A stretch of DNA of 64,000 nucleotides from Plantibacter sp. VKM Ac-2880 (GCF_015351235.1 NZ_JADKSJ010000001.1:496001-560000), one strand, 5' to 3'; counted from the stretch's first letter, positions 1 through 9,232 are shown. Made by a program: numbers and translations. Notes: a model not told the origin generated them from the sequence alone.

Positions 1-481
1 CGCTCAACCCGGCGAGCAGGGTCGGTCCGTGGCCGGCGATGACCGGCTGCACGACGAACGCGTACTCGTCGATGAGCCCCAAGTCGGCCAGCGCGCGGGG
101 GAGCGTCACACCACCCACCCACAGGCCCGCGCCGGGCTCCGCCTTGAACCGCTGCACGGCTGCACCGACGTCCCCGCGGAGCAGCTCGGCGTTCCAGTCG
201 ACCGACGCCAACGTGCTCGACACCACGATCTTCTGCGCTCGGTCGATGGCCTCCGCGAACGCGATCTCCGAGGCGCCCATCCAGTCGGGCCAGACGCCGT
301 CGGGTGGCCGCCGCCAGGTGGACTCCATCATCTCGTAGGTGACCCGTCCGAAGAGGAGGGCGTCGGCTCGCTCCAGTTCGGCCGTCCAGAAGCGCATCGA
401 CTGCTCGTCCGGTGGAAGCCCGGCCTCGTGATGGCAGCAGCCGTCGAGCGTGACGTTGATCGAATACCGGAGTGGTCGCAT
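1..481 (-). CDS. RibD C-terminal/dihydrofolate reductase-like protein (partial, 3' end off window)
   Basis: The minus strand is open from an ATG at 481 to the left edge, so the C-terminus is missing. It begins MRPLRYSINVTLDG, the usual opening of small stand-alone RibD_C/DHFR-like reductases, and continues with a LLFGRVTYEMM-like stretch, a Trp-rich STWRR segment and GLWVGGVTLPRAL, the glycine-rich NADPH-binding part of the fold. These proteins are usually 180-200 aa, so 20-40 residues are probably lost. They are presumed cytosolic NADPH reductases of unknown substrate and are not true folate enzymes. The family is clear, the substrate is not. Confidence 0.85.
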   Translation of the reverse strand, partial: MRPLRYSINVTLDGCCHHEAGLPPDEQSMRFWTAELERADALLFGRVTYEMMESTWRRPPDGVWPDWMGASEIAFAEAIDRAQKIVVSSTLASVDWNAELLRGDVGAAVQRFKAEPGAGLWVGGVTLPRALADLGLIDEYAFVVQPVIAGHGPTLLAGLS

Positions 482-592
482 CGCATCGCTCCCTCGTGAT
501 GGCTCGGGCGCATGGGGTGCCCTGACGCCCCCACTGTAGGACGATCCGCCGGCCGTGGGGAGGGGTGATGGGCATCGTCGCCGCGCCGCGGT

Positions 593-1189
593 TCAGTGCC
601 CGACCGGCACGCCCGCCGCGGAGAGTGCAGCGCGGAGTGCGCGGACACCGTGGAAGTGGTGCGTACGCATGCCGACGGCGTCGGCGCCGACGAGTTTCGA
701 CGCGGTGTCGTCGGTGAAGAACACCTCGTCACCGGTGACGTCGAGCGCCTCGAGCACGTGCTGGAACGCCCGGACGTCGGGCTTCGCGAAGCCGATGACG
801 GCCGAGTTGAAGATCGCGTCGAACCGCCCAGCGAAGCCATGAGCGTCGACCTCGGCCGCAATGGTGTCGGTGCCGTTCGTCAGGATCGCGGTCCTGAGGC
901 CCAGTCCTCGGATCTCATCTGAGAGGTCGAGAACCTCGTCGTCCACGATCGACGGGTGCCGACCCCACTCTTCAGCGGCAGCGTGATCGCCGAGTGTCTC
1001 GCCCACGCGCCTCACCCACTCGTCGCGCGTGATCCGTCCGGTGGTGACCTCCTCGATCAGCGGCTTGGAGAAGGCGACCCGCTCGATCGACCCTGGGTTC
1101 ACGCCGCGACGGTGTTCGAGATCCGTCATGAATGCAGGGTCGAAGTGCCGGACGAGGCCGTCGAGATCGAAGAGGACGACGTGGATCAT
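593..1189 (-). CDS. HAD-family hydrolase (HAD-IA type phosphatase)
   Basis: A 198-aa protein. The nucleophile motif FDLDG lies at residues 7-11 (Asp8, Asp10), motif II is ILTNGT, motif III Lys is in GFAKPD, and motif IV is FFTDDTASK, so all four HAD catalytic motifs are intact. I chose the ATG at 1189 because GGGGAGG lies just upstream and the reading frame extending to 1384 has no homology-like sequence. It lies 52 bp downstream of the isopropylmalate synthase gene on the same strand and is probably co-transcribed with it. The substrate is unknown; a small phosphorylated metabolite is likely. Confidence 0.9.
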   Translation of the reverse strand: MIHVVLFDLDGLVRHFDPAFMTDLEHRRGVNPGSIERVAFSKPLIEEVTTGRITRDEWVRRVGETLGDHAAAEEWGRHPSIVDDEVLDLSDEIRGLGLRTAILTNGTDTIAAEVDAHGFAGRFDAIFNSAVIGFAKPDVRAFQHVLEALDVTGDEVFFTDDTASKLVGADAVGMRTHHFHGVRALRAALSAAGVPVGH

Positions 1190-1241
1190 CCGGCCATCCT
1201 CCCCGATTCCGTGGTCGACCGCAGCCTCTGAGAGGGATCGC

Positions 1242-3014
1242 TCAGTCGACGGAGCGGTTCGCGGCGACTGCGGCGTTGAGGACCGCCTGCACGCTCGCCT
1301 CGAGGACGGAGCGGTCGCGGCCCGCTGCCCAGCCCGTCCGGTGGCCGAGGCGGTACTCGACGAGGGTGAGCGCCTGCGCATCACTCCCCGCTGTCAGCGA
1401 GGTCTGGTGCAGGGAGACGATCTCGACCGGCAGGCCGTGCTCGGCGAGGAGGAGGGTCGTCGCCTCCACCGGACCGACGTCGGGGAACGTCGCGGCGCGG
1501 ATCGAGCCGCCGACGTCGATCCGCAGCGACGTCCTGGTCGTCCCGTTCGCGCTGGCCGTGTCGAGCTCGACCAGGCGTACCGACTCGGGCTGCGCGAGAT
1601 AGTCGCGCTCGAAGATCCCGAACAGCGCCTGGGCATCGAGTTCGCGCCCGGAGTCGTCCGCGTGCTGCTGGACCCGGCGGGAGAAGTCGACCTGCAGACG
1701 CCTCGGCATCTCGATGCCGTAGTCACGCTCCAGCAGGTAGGCGATGCCGCCCTTACCCGACTGCGAGTTCACACGGATGACGGCCTCGTAACTCCGCCCC
1801 AGATCTCCCGGATCGACCGGCAGGTACGGCACCCGCCACGGGAGGTCCTCGGCCCGGCTGCCGCTCGCTTCGGCCCGGGCACGGTGCTCGGCGAAGCCCT
1901 TCTTGATCGCGTCCTGGTGTGTGCCGGAGAACGCCGTGTGCACCAACTCGCCGACATAGGGATGACGCGGGTGGACGTCGATGCGGTTGCTGTGCTCCAC
2001 GACCCGACGGATGTGGTCGATGTCGGAGAAGTCGATCATGGGATCGACGCCCTGCGTGTGGAGGTTCAACGCCAGCGTCGCGATGTCGACGTTGCCGGTG
2101 CGCTCGCCGTTCCCGAAGATGCAGCCCTCGACGCGTTGGGCGCCGGCCAGCACCGCGAGTTCCGCGCACGCGATGCCGGTGCCGCGGTCGTTGTGCGGGT
2201 GCACGGACAGGATGACCGACGACCGTCGGGCGAGGTTCCGGTGCATGTACTCGATCTGATCCGCGTACACGTTCGGCGTCGCCGCCTCGACGGTCGCCGG
2301 CAGGTTGAGGATCACCGGTCGGTCTTCAGTGGCGTCCCAGAGGGTGGTGACGGCATCGCAGAGCTCCAACGCGTAGTCGGGCTCGGTCAGATTGAACACC
2401 TCGGGTGAGAACTCGAACCTGACGCCGTCGAGGTCGCCGGCGAACTCGAGCACATCCGATCCGCCCTGGAGGATCAGCGACCGCAGCGAGTCCCGGTCGT
2501 GGCCGAGGACGACCTCGCGCCAGAGCGGAGCGGTCGCCGTGTACATGTGGATGACGACCGGGTTGCGGATGCCGCGGATCGACTCGACGGTCCGCTCGAT
2601 GAGGTCCCGGCGGGCCGGGGTGAACACCACGATGGTGACGTCCTCGGGGGCGATGTCGGTGTCCGCGATGAGGCGGACGAAGTCGTAGTCCGTCTGCGAG
2701 GCGGAGGGGTAGCCGACCTCGATCTCCTTGTAGCCCATGGTGACCATGAGCTCGAAGAAGTTCCGCTTGCGCGCGGGGTCCATCGGCTCGGCCAGCGCCT
2801 GGTTGCCGTCGCGCAGGTCGACCGGCACCCAGAGCGGGGCTTCGGTGAGGCGTCGTGCCGGCCACTCGCGATCGACGAGTGGCACGTCGACGCGGGAGAA
2901 CAGGTCCTGGTAGCGGTCGGACGGCATCTGTGAATGCCGCTGGCGGTTCCAGGCGGGAGCGTGCGGCGGAACGGGGCCGGCGGGGGTGGCGAGGCGGGAG
3001 TGGGAGAGGATCAC
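1242..3014 (-). CDS. leuA: 2-isopropylmalate synthase paralogue (LeuA type 2)
   Basis: HMGL-like condensing enzyme followed by a LeuA regulatory (dimer) domain. DLRDGNQAL (about residue 66 from the GTG start) is the metal- and substrate-binding signature, HPHND near residue 250 gives the metal histidines, and [10 protein letters not shown] is the family C-terminal barrel motif. The reaction would be acetyl-CoA plus 2-oxoisovalerate to 2-isopropylmalate. It reads [17 protein letters not shown], unlike the [17 protein letters not shown] form of the housekeeping actinobacterial enzyme as I recall it, so it may be a second copy with a different oxoacid or role. Start: GTG at 3014 (590 aa) fits family length; ATG at 2927 (561 aa) is the alternative, and neither has a strong Shine-Dalgarno. 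A GntR gene diverges from it. Confidence 0.85.
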   Translation of the reverse strand: MILSHSRLATPAGPVPPHAPAWNRQRHSQMPSDRYQDLFSRVDVPLVDREWPARRLTEAPLWVPVDLRDGNQALAEPMDPARKRNFFELMVTMGYKEIEVGYPSASQTDYDFVRLIADTDIAPEDVTIVVFTPARRDLIERTVESIRGIRNPVVIHMYTATAPLWREVVLGHDRDSLRSLILQGGSDVLEFAGDLDGVRFEFSPEVFNLTEPDYALELCDAVTTLWDATEDRPVILNLPATVEAATPNVYADQIEYMHRNLARRSSVILSVHPHNDRGTGIACAELAVLAGAQRVEGCIFGNGERTGNVDIATLALNLHTQGVDPMIDFSDIDHIRRVVEHSNRIDVHPRHPYVGELVHTAFSGTHQDAIKKGFAEHRARAEASGSRAEDLPWRVPYLPVDPGDLGRSYEAVIRVNSQSGKGGIAYLLERDYGIEMPRRLQVDFSRRVQQHADDSGRELDAQALFGIFERDYLAQPESVRLVELDTASANGTTRTSLRIDVGGSIRAATFPDVGPVEATTLLLAEHGLPVEIVSLHQTSLTAGSDAQALTLVEYRLGHRTGWAAGRDRSVLEASVQAVLNAAVAANRSVD

Positions 3015-3032
3015 GCGGCCACGGTAACACAA

Positions 3033-3045
3033 CTTGTCAGACAAG
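3033..3045. promoter_or_regulatory. Probable GntR/FadR-type operator between leuA and gntR
   Basis: CTTGTCAGACAAG is a perfect 13-bp palindrome centred in the 51-bp divergent intergenic region. The TTGTC-N-GACAA core matches the TNGTNNNACNA pattern typical of FCD-type GntR regulators. It sits where it could block both promoters. The assignment to the adjacent regulator is inference. Confidence 0.75.
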
Positions 3046-3065
3046 CTGAGGACTATGATCGATCC

Positions 3066-3767
3066 ATGACCACCGTGCGACGCGAATCCCTCTCGGACCA
3101 GGCGGCCCGCCTCCTGCTGGCACGGATCCAGACCGGCGAGTGGGCGATCGGCCAGAAGCTCCCCGGCGAGACGACACTCGGCCCGCAGCTCGGGGTCGGC
3201 CGATCCACCATGCGCGAGGCGATCCGGCAGCTGGCGGGACAAGGCATCCTGACGAGTCGCCAGGGGTCGGGGATCTTCCTGCAGGCGCTCGCGCCACAGC
3301 AGGACTGGGAGGCGCTCGTGCTCCGGACGAACATCGCCTCGATCCTGGAAGCACGCCTCGCCATCGAGAGCGAGGCAGCGGCGCTCGCGGCACAGCGCCA
3401 CACGCCAGCCGACCTGCGCGTCATCCGGGAAGCGCTCGACCGCCGGAACGTCGAGCGGGCGACGATCCCGTCGAGGGTGGACGCCGACACCGCGCTCCAC
3501 CGGAGCATCGTGGCCGCCTCTGGCAACCCGATCCTGACCGAACTGTTCGACACCTTCGCCGAGCGCAGCCGCGACGCCATGATCCAGATGTTGCGGCTCA
3601 GTGGTGAGCCGGGGACCGATCACGATCAGCAGGTGCACGAGCGCATCGTCGACGCCGTCGCAGACCGTGATGGCGAGGTCGCGTCCGCCCTGAGCCGTGC
3701 TCACCTCTCCGCGCTGCGCGACGCCGTCGTCGGCCACGGTGCGGGAGGAGCGTCCGCCGGGTCCTGA
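3066..3767 (+). CDS. GntR-family (FCD/FadR subfamily) transcriptional regulator
   Basis: A 233-aa protein: winged helix at residues 1-75 ([30 protein letters not shown], then a GSGIFL wing), followed by an all-helical FCD ligand domain with the metal-binding Asp and His in the [12 protein letters not shown] helix and a second His near HEDQ-like positions ([14 protein letters not shown]). The start ATG at 3066 is chosen because the winged-helix domain begins immediately after it; the upstream frame reads through the operator. It is divergent from leuA, so an autoregulated repressor of the leuA-HAD unit, probably relieved by an organic acid, is the likeliest role. Confidence 0.9.
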   Translation: MTTVRRESLSDQAARLLLARIQTGEWAIGQKLPGETTLGPQLGVGRSTMREAIRQLAGQGILTSRQGSGIFLQALAPQQDWEALVLRTNIASILEARLAIESEAAALAAQRHTPADLRVIREALDRRNVERATIPSRVDADTALHRSIVAASGNPILTELFDTFAERSRDAMIQMLRLSGEPGTDHDQQVHERIVDAVADRDGEVASALSRAHLSALRDAVVGHGAGGASAGS

Positions 3768-3840
3768 ACGACCTCGGCGTCAGCCCTTGCCTTCCGGGGG
3801 TTCGACCGGCAGGATCTCCAGTGTTCCTTGGGGAGGTCCT

Positions 3841-4254
3841 ATGCGTGTCTTCGGTGTGATCGCCATCGTCCTGGCGGCGCTCGGCCTGGTGGTCGGGGTG
3901 CTGCTGCTCTTCGGCAACCCCGATCTCGCGTCGCCGGGGCCGCAACTGCTGCCGGCTGTGGCGTACGACTCTTGGCGGTTCCTGCTCGGCGTCCTGCTGT
4001 GGTTCGCGTCGCTGCTCTTCGTCGCAGGCGTCCTCGCCGTGTCGCGTCAGCCCGGCCTCGCCTGGCTGATGCTCCTGGCGTTCATCCCGCTGCTCGTGGT
4101 CTACCTGCTCGGTGGCGGGCTGATGCCGAGTCTCGCCCTGGCGATCGTCGCGGTGGTCGTGCTCGGACTCGTCGTCCCCGCGATCATCGCCGCCGTCGGT
4201 CTCGCGATCGGGGGTGCGGTCCGTCGGCGGAAACTCCGCACGGCGACCGTCTGA
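3841..4254 (+). CDS. Small multi-pass membrane protein
   Basis: A 137-aa protein with four hydrophobic segments (roughly residues 3-25, 44-67, 70-92 and 97-124) and a basic C-terminal tail RRRKLRTATV that is presumably cytoplasmic. GGGGAGG lies 5 bp before the ATG. No family signature is recognisable to me. It follows the GntR gene by 73 bp on the same strand, but nothing ties their functions together. Confidence 0.75.
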   Translation: MRVFGVIAIVLAALGLVVGVLLLFGNPDLASPGPQLLPAVAYDSWRFLLGVLLWFASLLFVAGVLAVSRQPGLAWLMLLAFIPLLVVYLLGGGLMPSLALAIVAVVVLGLVVPAIIAAVGLAIGGAVRRRKLRTATV

Positions 4255-4275
4255 CCGACCAGCTGCGCTCCGAAC

Positions 4276-4845
4276 TCAACGGACGGACGGGGTGAGCGCT
4301 GAACCCAATCGGGACAGTGGGATCGCGCCCGGGAACTGCGCACGCACCGGCTCCCAGCCTGGTTCGGCGAGACGCCGCTCGGCGATCTTCTTCGTCTGCC
4401 CGTCCCAGATCCGGGTGAGGACATTGCCGGTGCGCCGGCTCAGCATGGTGGTGATCAGGTTGAGCGGCGAGATCGGAACGGGCATCTCGACGTCGAGCAG
4501 GATGCAGAGCCGACCCGAGTACAGGAACTTCGGATCGTGGTTCACGAACCACCCGCCGCCGCCGATCCGCAGGTAGGTCTCTCCGATGTATCGCGTCGCG
4601 CCATCGTTGAAATCGGTGTCCTGCTCCTGTGCGAAGGCGTGGCGGTCCGGCCAACGGTCGATGATGAGCTGCTCGAGGGACACGAGCGACTCTCGCGTGT
4701 AGTCGGTGACGACCTCGCGCGGGGTGAGGAAGTCCTCGAATCGCGCCAGACGCGGGTGCATCATCGCCAGCCATTCGAGCAGCGCGCTGTCTTGCTCCGG
4801 CAGGTTCCGTGGCTCGCCGGCCCCGGTGCGTTCGTCGTCGGTCAT
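4276..4845 (-). CDS. Hypothetical cytosolic protein
   Basis: A 189-aa soluble protein. I start it at the ATG at 4845 (MTDDERTGAG), where the acidic, non-repetitive sequence begins; the frame upstream is basic and low complexity. The middle segment with DGATRYIGETYLRIGGGGW and the later VPISPLNLITTML resemble small immunity or effector-regulating proteins only in general feel. No signal peptide, metal motif or membrane segment. It converges with the upstream membrane protein and I cannot assign a function. Confidence 0.7.
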   Translation of the reverse strand: MTDDERTGAGEPRNLPEQDSALLEWLAMMHPRLARFEDFLTPREVVTDYTRESLVSLEQLIIDRWPDRHAFAQEQDTDFNDGATRYIGETYLRIGGGGWFVNHDPKFLYSGRLCILLDVEMPVPISPLNLITTMLSRRTGNVLTRIWDGQTKKIAERRLAEPGWEPVRAQFPGAIPLSRLGSALTPSVR

Positions 4846-4924
4846 CCCTCGACCGTACCGGGCGGTCGCCGACCGCTGAATGGGGAGTCCTCCCCTCGGC
4901 GGTCTCCTCATCCGCGTCTGGCGT

Positions 4925-5770
4925 TCACCGCGCACCCTCGAACGTCTGCGTGCCGAGCACGGCGAGCAACTTCAGCTTGCCCTCCGCCGGCGTATGTGGT
5001 GCTGCGGTGAGCACGAGCAGGGACTGCGACTGGTCCTCCGTGAAGAGCGCCTGGCAGTCGAGCTCGATGGGGCCGATCTCAGGATGGACGAGCACCTTGT
5101 GGTCCTCGAACCGTCGCCCGACCTCGTGCGTCGCCCACAGGCGTCGGAACTCTTCGCTGCGCTCAGTGAGGTCGTCGACGATCTCACCCGCCGGCGACTG
5201 GGCGCCGAGCGAACCGTACGCCGCCCGGAGGGAGGCGACCTGGGATCGACTCTGTCGCTCGCGGTCCTCCTCCGGGTAGCGGAGTCGCTCCTCAGGCCGG
5301 ACGAACCAGCGGTAGATCGCGCTGCGTTCGAGGCCCTGGTACCGGCTTGCATCGCCGAACAGTGCACGGGCGGGATCGTTCTGGACGAGGGTCTCGCCGA
5401 GGGCCGACAGGATGAGCGCCGGCGTGTCCGTGAGCCGGTCGAGGACGCGGAGGAGCGCTGGGGCGACGTAGTCCGACGTCGCGAGGCGCGTGGGTGCGTT
5501 CTGGCCGGCGATCCGGTACAGGTAGTCGCGTTCCTCGGCGCTCAACCGCAGCGCACGGGCGAGCGAACCCAGCATCTGCGTGCTCGGCTGTGGGCCGCGC
5601 TGCTGCTCGAGTCGCGCGTAGTAGTCGGTCGACATCGCGGCGAGCTGAGCGACCTCCTCGCGTCGGAGCCCCGCCGTCCGTCGTCGCGGACCGGCACTCA
5701 AGCCGACATCCGCGGGCTGCAAGGCTGATCGGTGACGGAGGAGGAAGTCTGCGAGCGCTGGGCGATCCAT
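4925..5770 (-). CDS. XRE-family helix-turn-helix regulator with MmyB-like ligand domain
   Basis: A 281-aa protein. The N-terminal HTH covers about residues 5-80, with the family signature RRTAGLRREEVAQLA and STDYYARLEQQRGPQPS; the remaining 200 residues are the MmyB-like ligand-binding (PAS-like) domain, containing LVQNDPARALFGD and a WATHEV segment. Such regulators usually sit divergent to a short-chain dehydrogenase and repress it, which is the arrangement here. The start ATG at 5770 (MDRPALADFLL) matches the typical N-terminus; the long upstream extension of the frame is antisense to the SDR gene and not coding. Confidence 0.9.
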   Translation of the reverse strand: MDRPALADFLLRHRSALQPADVGLSAGPRRRTAGLRREEVAQLAAMSTDYYARLEQQRGPQPSTQMLGSLARALRLSAEERDYLYRIAGQNAPTRLATSDYVAPALLRVLDRLTDTPALILSALGETLVQNDPARALFGDASRYQGLERSAIYRWFVRPEERLRYPEEDRERQSRSQVASLRAAYGSLGAQSPAGEIVDDLTERSEEFRRLWATHEVGRRFEDHKVLVHPEIGPIELDCQALFTEDQSQSLLVLTAAPHTPAEGKLKLLAVLGTQTFEGAR

Positions 5771-5799
5771 CCCGCCAGTATCCGCCCCTGAGGTCCAGC

Positions 5800-5826
5800 G
5801 ATCCAGGGACCGCGGATCCCTGGATC
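5800..5826. promoter_or_regulatory. Palindromic operator in MmyB-regulator/SDR intergenic region
   Basis: GATCCAGGGA, a 7-bp spacer, then TCCCTGGATC form a perfect 10-bp inverted repeat in the middle of the 100-bp divergent region. Its position suggests the binding site of the flanking regulator controlling both genes. Confidence 0.65.
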
Positions 5827-5870
5827 GGCGAACCCTGGTGGCGCCAGTCGGACGGCCGCAGACTCGACCC

Positions 5871-6632
5871 ATGCAGATCACCGGAAACACCGTCTTCATC
5901 CCCGGCGCGACGAGCGGCATCGGCCTCGCTCTCGCACGACGCCTCCACTCGGCCGGCAACACCGTCATCGTCGGCGGGCGCCGCACGGAACTCCTCGAAT
6001 CGATCGCCGCCGAGGAGCCCGGACTCCACACCGTGCGCATCGATACCGCCGACCCGGCGAGCATCGAGGCGGCGGCGGCACAGGTCATCGCCGAACACCC
6101 CGAGCTCAACGTCCTCATCACCATGGCGGGCGTCATGCGCGGCGAGGACTGGACGGCTCCGGACTTCGTCGCGACCGCGGAGGAGATCATCACGACGAAC
6201 GTCCTCGGCCCCATCCGGCTGATCGGTGCGTTCATCGAGCACCTCCGCAGCCGGCCTGACGCCACCATCATGACCGTCTCCTCGGGCCTCGCGTTCACGC
6301 CGTTGCGCGTCACCCCGACGTACAACGCGAGCAAGGCCGCGATCCACATGCTGAGCGAGTCAATCCGCCTGCAGCTCGCCTCGACGAGCGTGCACGTCGT
6401 CGAACTCGTGCCGCCCGCCGTCCGCACCTCGCTCATGCCGGGACAGGAGACGAGCGACTTCGCGATGCCGCTCGACGCCTACGTCGACGAGGTCATGGAG
6501 CTCATCGAGGCCCAGCCCGACGCGTCCGAGATCCTGGTGGAGAACGTCAAGTTCCTCCGGTTCGCCGAGGCGCGAGGCGACTACGCGCAGACCGTCGCGA
6601 CGGTCAACCAGCTCGACCCGCACGGGAACTGA
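5871..6632 (+). CDS. Short-chain dehydrogenase/reductase (DltE-like SDR)
   Basis: A 253-aa classical SDR. The cofactor loop GATSGIG is at residues 12-18, the NAG-like position reads TMAGVMRGED, and the catalytic Ser-Tyr-Lys is present as MTVSSG followed by YNASK. A VPPAVRTSLMPG segment follows as usual. The G-rich loop is preceded by IP rather than VT-G, as in DltE-type members. It presumably oxidises or reduces a small alcohol or ketone with NADP(H) in the cytosol. Divergent from the MmyB-type regulator, its likely repressor. Confidence 0.9.
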   Translation: MQITGNTVFIPGATSGIGLALARRLHSAGNTVIVGGRRTELLESIAAEEPGLHTVRIDTADPASIEAAAAQVIAEHPELNVLITMAGVMRGEDWTAPDFVATAEEIITTNVLGPIRLIGAFIEHLRSRPDATIMTVSSGLAFTPLRVTPTYNASKAAIHMLSESIRLQLASTSVHVVELVPPAVRTSLMPGQETSDFAMPLDAYVDEVMELIEAQPDASEILVENVKFLRFAEARGDYAQTVATVNQLDPHGN

Positions 6633-6645
6633 GTCGGACCGAGCC

Positions 6646-9078
6646 CTACCGCGCCTCGATCTCGACGACGACGTCCGTCATGCCCGCTGAGGAGACGGTC
6701 GCCGTCACGACACCGGGGCCGGTGGGGCGGATGATCGCGAGCGCCCGCCCGTCGAAGGTGGTGCGGGTGGTGGCGTCGAACCGCTCGGTCGTGCTCGGCG
6801 TGCCGGTGCCGAACCCGGCCAGGACGCCGACACCGGAGACGGTGACCGAGACCTGGCGGTCGGCGCCCGACACGAGCACCCCGGCCGCGTCGCGCAGCTC
6901 GATCGCGACGAAGGATAGGTCGGTGTCGTCGGCGCGGATGACCGTGCGGTCGGCGGTGGCGGTCAGCCTGGTCGGGCCGGCGGCGGAGACGAGCGAGGTG
7001 CGGCCGACCTCCGCTCCCGCGCGGTAGGCGACGGCTTCGAGCGTGCCCGGCCGGTAGACGGTCTCGAACGACGCGAGCATCGGACGGCGTCCACCCACCG
7101 GCCCCCGCGCGACCTCCGTCCCGTCGAGAAGCAGCGCGACCTCGTCGGCGTCGGCCGCGACCTCGACCGTGACCGGAGCGCCCTCGAAGCCCGGCCACGT
7201 CCACGAGCCCACCGAATCGCTCCACGCCCACGGCGACTGCATCGTCACCGTCTGACCGTGACGCTCGGGGCGCAGTACAGCGATCGCCGGCTCGGTGCGC
7301 AAGCCGAAGACGATCTCCCGGTAGTACGACGCGGGGCGGCGCCAGCCCGTGAGGTCGAGGTCGCCGCACCAGGCGGTGAGGTACGGGAACTCGCGTTCGA
7401 GCGCCCCGTTCGCCTCGGGGTCCTCGGCGTAGGACGTCGCCCCGATGCCGACCTCGCCGAGGTAGTCCCAGCCCGTCCAGGTGAAGTCGCCGATGACGTT
7501 CGGGTTGGCCTTGACGAGCGGCCAGAGCTCGCCGATCTGCGTGGGGAAGGTCTCAGAACCCACGATCACGCGGTGGGGGAACCGTTCGGCGTCGCTCGCG
7601 TAGCGGCCGTCCGCGTAGTTGAGGCCGAGCACGTCGAGCGCTGCGCTGGACTCCTCCGTGCGAGTCGTGACGGCGTCGGAGGAGCCGATGAGGCTCATCA
7701 TGTTGGCGCCGGCCTCGCCCATCAGTTCGTTCAGCCCCTGGTCCGACGCCATGATGTCGTCGAGTTCGTCGAGCACCGACAGGGTCGCGTTCACGCCGTT
7801 GGTGACCGGTCGGGTCGGGTCGAGTGCGCGCACGTGCTCGGCGAGCTCTCGGGCCAGGATCGCACCGTGCGGGGTCCCGACCTCGACGATCTCGTTGCCG
7901 ATCGAGTACATGATGACGCTCGGGTGGTTGCCGTCCTTGGCCACCATCGACTCGAGGTCGGACCGCCACCACTGCTCGAAGTCGAGGGACGGGTCGAAGG
8001 TGGTCTTGCCGCGGTGCCACTGGTCGAAGGCCTCGTCCATCACGAGCATCCCGAGGCGGTCGCAGGCGTCGAGCATTGCCGGTGAGGCGGGGTTGTGGGC
8101 GGCACGGATGGCGTTGAACCCGGCGTCCTTGAGGAGTTGGATGCGACGCTCCTCAGCACGGGCGATCGAAGCGGCTCCGAGCGGGCCGTTGTCGCTGTGG
8201 ATGCAGGCACCCCGCAGCAGGACGGGTTCGCCGTTGATCCGGAGTCCCTTCCGGGGGTCGACGGTGACCGTGCGGATGCCGTGGACGGTGCGCACGGTCT
8301 GGCCGGGGTCCGAGTCGTCATCGGCGGGTGCCAGCGTGGTCTTCGCGGTGTACAGCGACGGGGACTCGACGCTCCAGCGTGCCGGATCCTGGACGTAGAG
8401 CCGCTGCCGGATGGTCGCCGTGCCGGCGGGCGCGACCGTGACGGGTGTGCGGTCCTGTTCGACGACGACCCCCTCGGGGGAGGTGAGCTCGGTGGTGAGG
8501 ACCCGGGAACTCGTCGCGAGGCCGCGGTTGGTGACGGTGGTGGTGACCTCGAGCACGGCCTGGTCGTCCTCGATGCGGACCGTCGTGATGCGGACGCCGT
8601 CGGGCACGATGTGCGTCGGCTCGTCCACGTGCAGGAGGACCGGCCGGTGGAGGCCGGCACCGGCGTACCACCGCGAGTCCTGGCCGGAGCGGACCTCGAT
8701 GCGCAGGGTGTTCGTCGCGCCGGCTCGGAGGTAGGGCGTGAGGTCGACGAAGAACCGGGCGAAGCCGTCGGACCGGTTGCCCGCGAACTCGTCGTTGAGG
8801 TACACCATCGCGTGGCGGAACGCGCCCTGGACCTCGAGTCGCACGATCCGCCCAGCCCACGCGGCGGGGGCCTCGAACGTCTTCACGTAGCTGAAGGCCC
8901 CGGCCGGGAAGTAGGCGGCGCCACCCTTCGCTGGAGCGTCGGGGGAGCGGTCGGCATCGCGGAGTGCGTCGTGCGGAAGCGTCACGGCCACCGAGTCGTC
9001 GGCTCCGCCCTGGACAGCCGCGAAGGGCCCTCGCGGGGCTCGGACGATCCAGCCGTCGGTGAACGAGGTGATGGTCAT
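6646..9078 (-). CDS. Glycoside hydrolase family 2 protein (beta-galactosidase-like)
   Basis: An 810-aa protein with the GH2 order: jelly-roll sugar-binding domain (GAFRHAMVYLNDEFAG about residues 90-105), immunoglobulin-like domain, TIM barrel and C-terminal beta domains. The acid/base is in SIGNEIVEVG and the nucleophile is probably the Glu of VIVGSETFP; the barrel also has IRAAHNPASP and MDEAFDQWH. No signal peptide, so it acts in the cytosol on imported oligosaccharides, releasing beta-linked sugars (galactose, glucuronate or mannose cannot be told apart). It is divergent from a LacI gene and has a palindromic operator just upstream. Start ATG at 9078; the frame upstream crosses the operator. 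Confidence 0.92.
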   Translation of the reverse strand: MTITSFTDGWIVRAPRGPFAAVQGGADDSVAVTLPHDALRDADRSPDAPAKGGAAYFPAGAFSYVKTFEAPAAWAGRIVRLEVQGAFRHAMVYLNDEFAGNRSDGFARFFVDLTPYLRAGATNTLRIEVRSGQDSRWYAGAGLHRPVLLHVDEPTHIVPDGVRITTVRIEDDQAVLEVTTTVTNRGLATSSRVLTTELTSPEGVVVEQDRTPVTVAPAGTATIRQRLYVQDPARWSVESPSLYTAKTTLAPADDDSDPGQTVRTVHGIRTVTVDPRKGLRINGEPVLLRGACIHSDNGPLGAASIARAEERRIQLLKDAGFNAIRAAHNPASPAMLDACDRLGMLVMDEAFDQWHRGKTTFDPSLDFEQWWRSDLESMVAKDGNHPSVIMYSIGNEIVEVGTPHGAILARELAEHVRALDPTRPVTNGVNATLSVLDELDDIMASDQGLNELMGEAGANMMSLIGSSDAVTTRTEESSAALDVLGLNYADGRYASDAERFPHRVIVGSETFPTQIGELWPLVKANPNVIGDFTWTGWDYLGEVGIGATSYAEDPEANGALEREFPYLTAWCGDLDLTGWRRPASYYREIVFGLRTEPAIAVLRPERHGQTVTMQSPWAWSDSVGSWTWPGFEGAPVTVEVAADADEVALLLDGTEVARGPVGGRRPMLASFETVYRPGTLEAVAYRAGAEVGRTSLVSAAGPTRLTATADRTVIRADDTDLSFVAIELRDAAGVLVSGADRQVSVTVSGVGVLAGFGTGTPSTTERFDATTRTTFDGRALAIIRPTGPGVVTATVSSAGMTDVVVEIEAR

Positions 9079-9102
9079 GGTGGGCTCCAGCGTGGTTCGA
9101 TG

Positions 9103-9115
9103 CGAAAGTCTTTCG
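9103..9115. promoter_or_regulatory. LacI-type operator in front of the GH2 gene
   Basis: CGAAAGTCTTTCG is a perfect odd-length palindrome 25 bp upstream of the GH2 start. It shares CGAAA/TTTCG half-site ends with the palindrome in front of the LacI gene, supporting a common binder. Confidence 0.75.
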
Positions 9116-9176
9116 TCGGCGGTCGACGGTTCGCTCACGGTATGCGAGAGCGTCAGCGCTGGTCAACGCGACGGGT

Positions 9177-9191
9177 GCGAAACAGTTTCGC
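9177..9191. promoter_or_regulatory. LacI-type operator in front of the lacI gene
   Basis: GCGAAACAGTTTCGC is a perfect 15-bp palindrome 42 bp before the lacI start. Together with the site at 9103-9115 it forms a pair centred 75 bp apart, which suits autoregulation and possible looping by the LacI-family protein. Confidence 0.8.
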
Positions 9192-9232
9192 TACGCTGGA
9201 TCGACTCGTGACCCCGACGCTGGAGGAGACGC

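Noticed and set aside
5771-6436. N-terminal extension of the MmyB-type regulator to 503 aa
   Set aside because: It is antisense to the SDR gene and lacks the expected N-terminal start; ATG 5770 gives the normal length.
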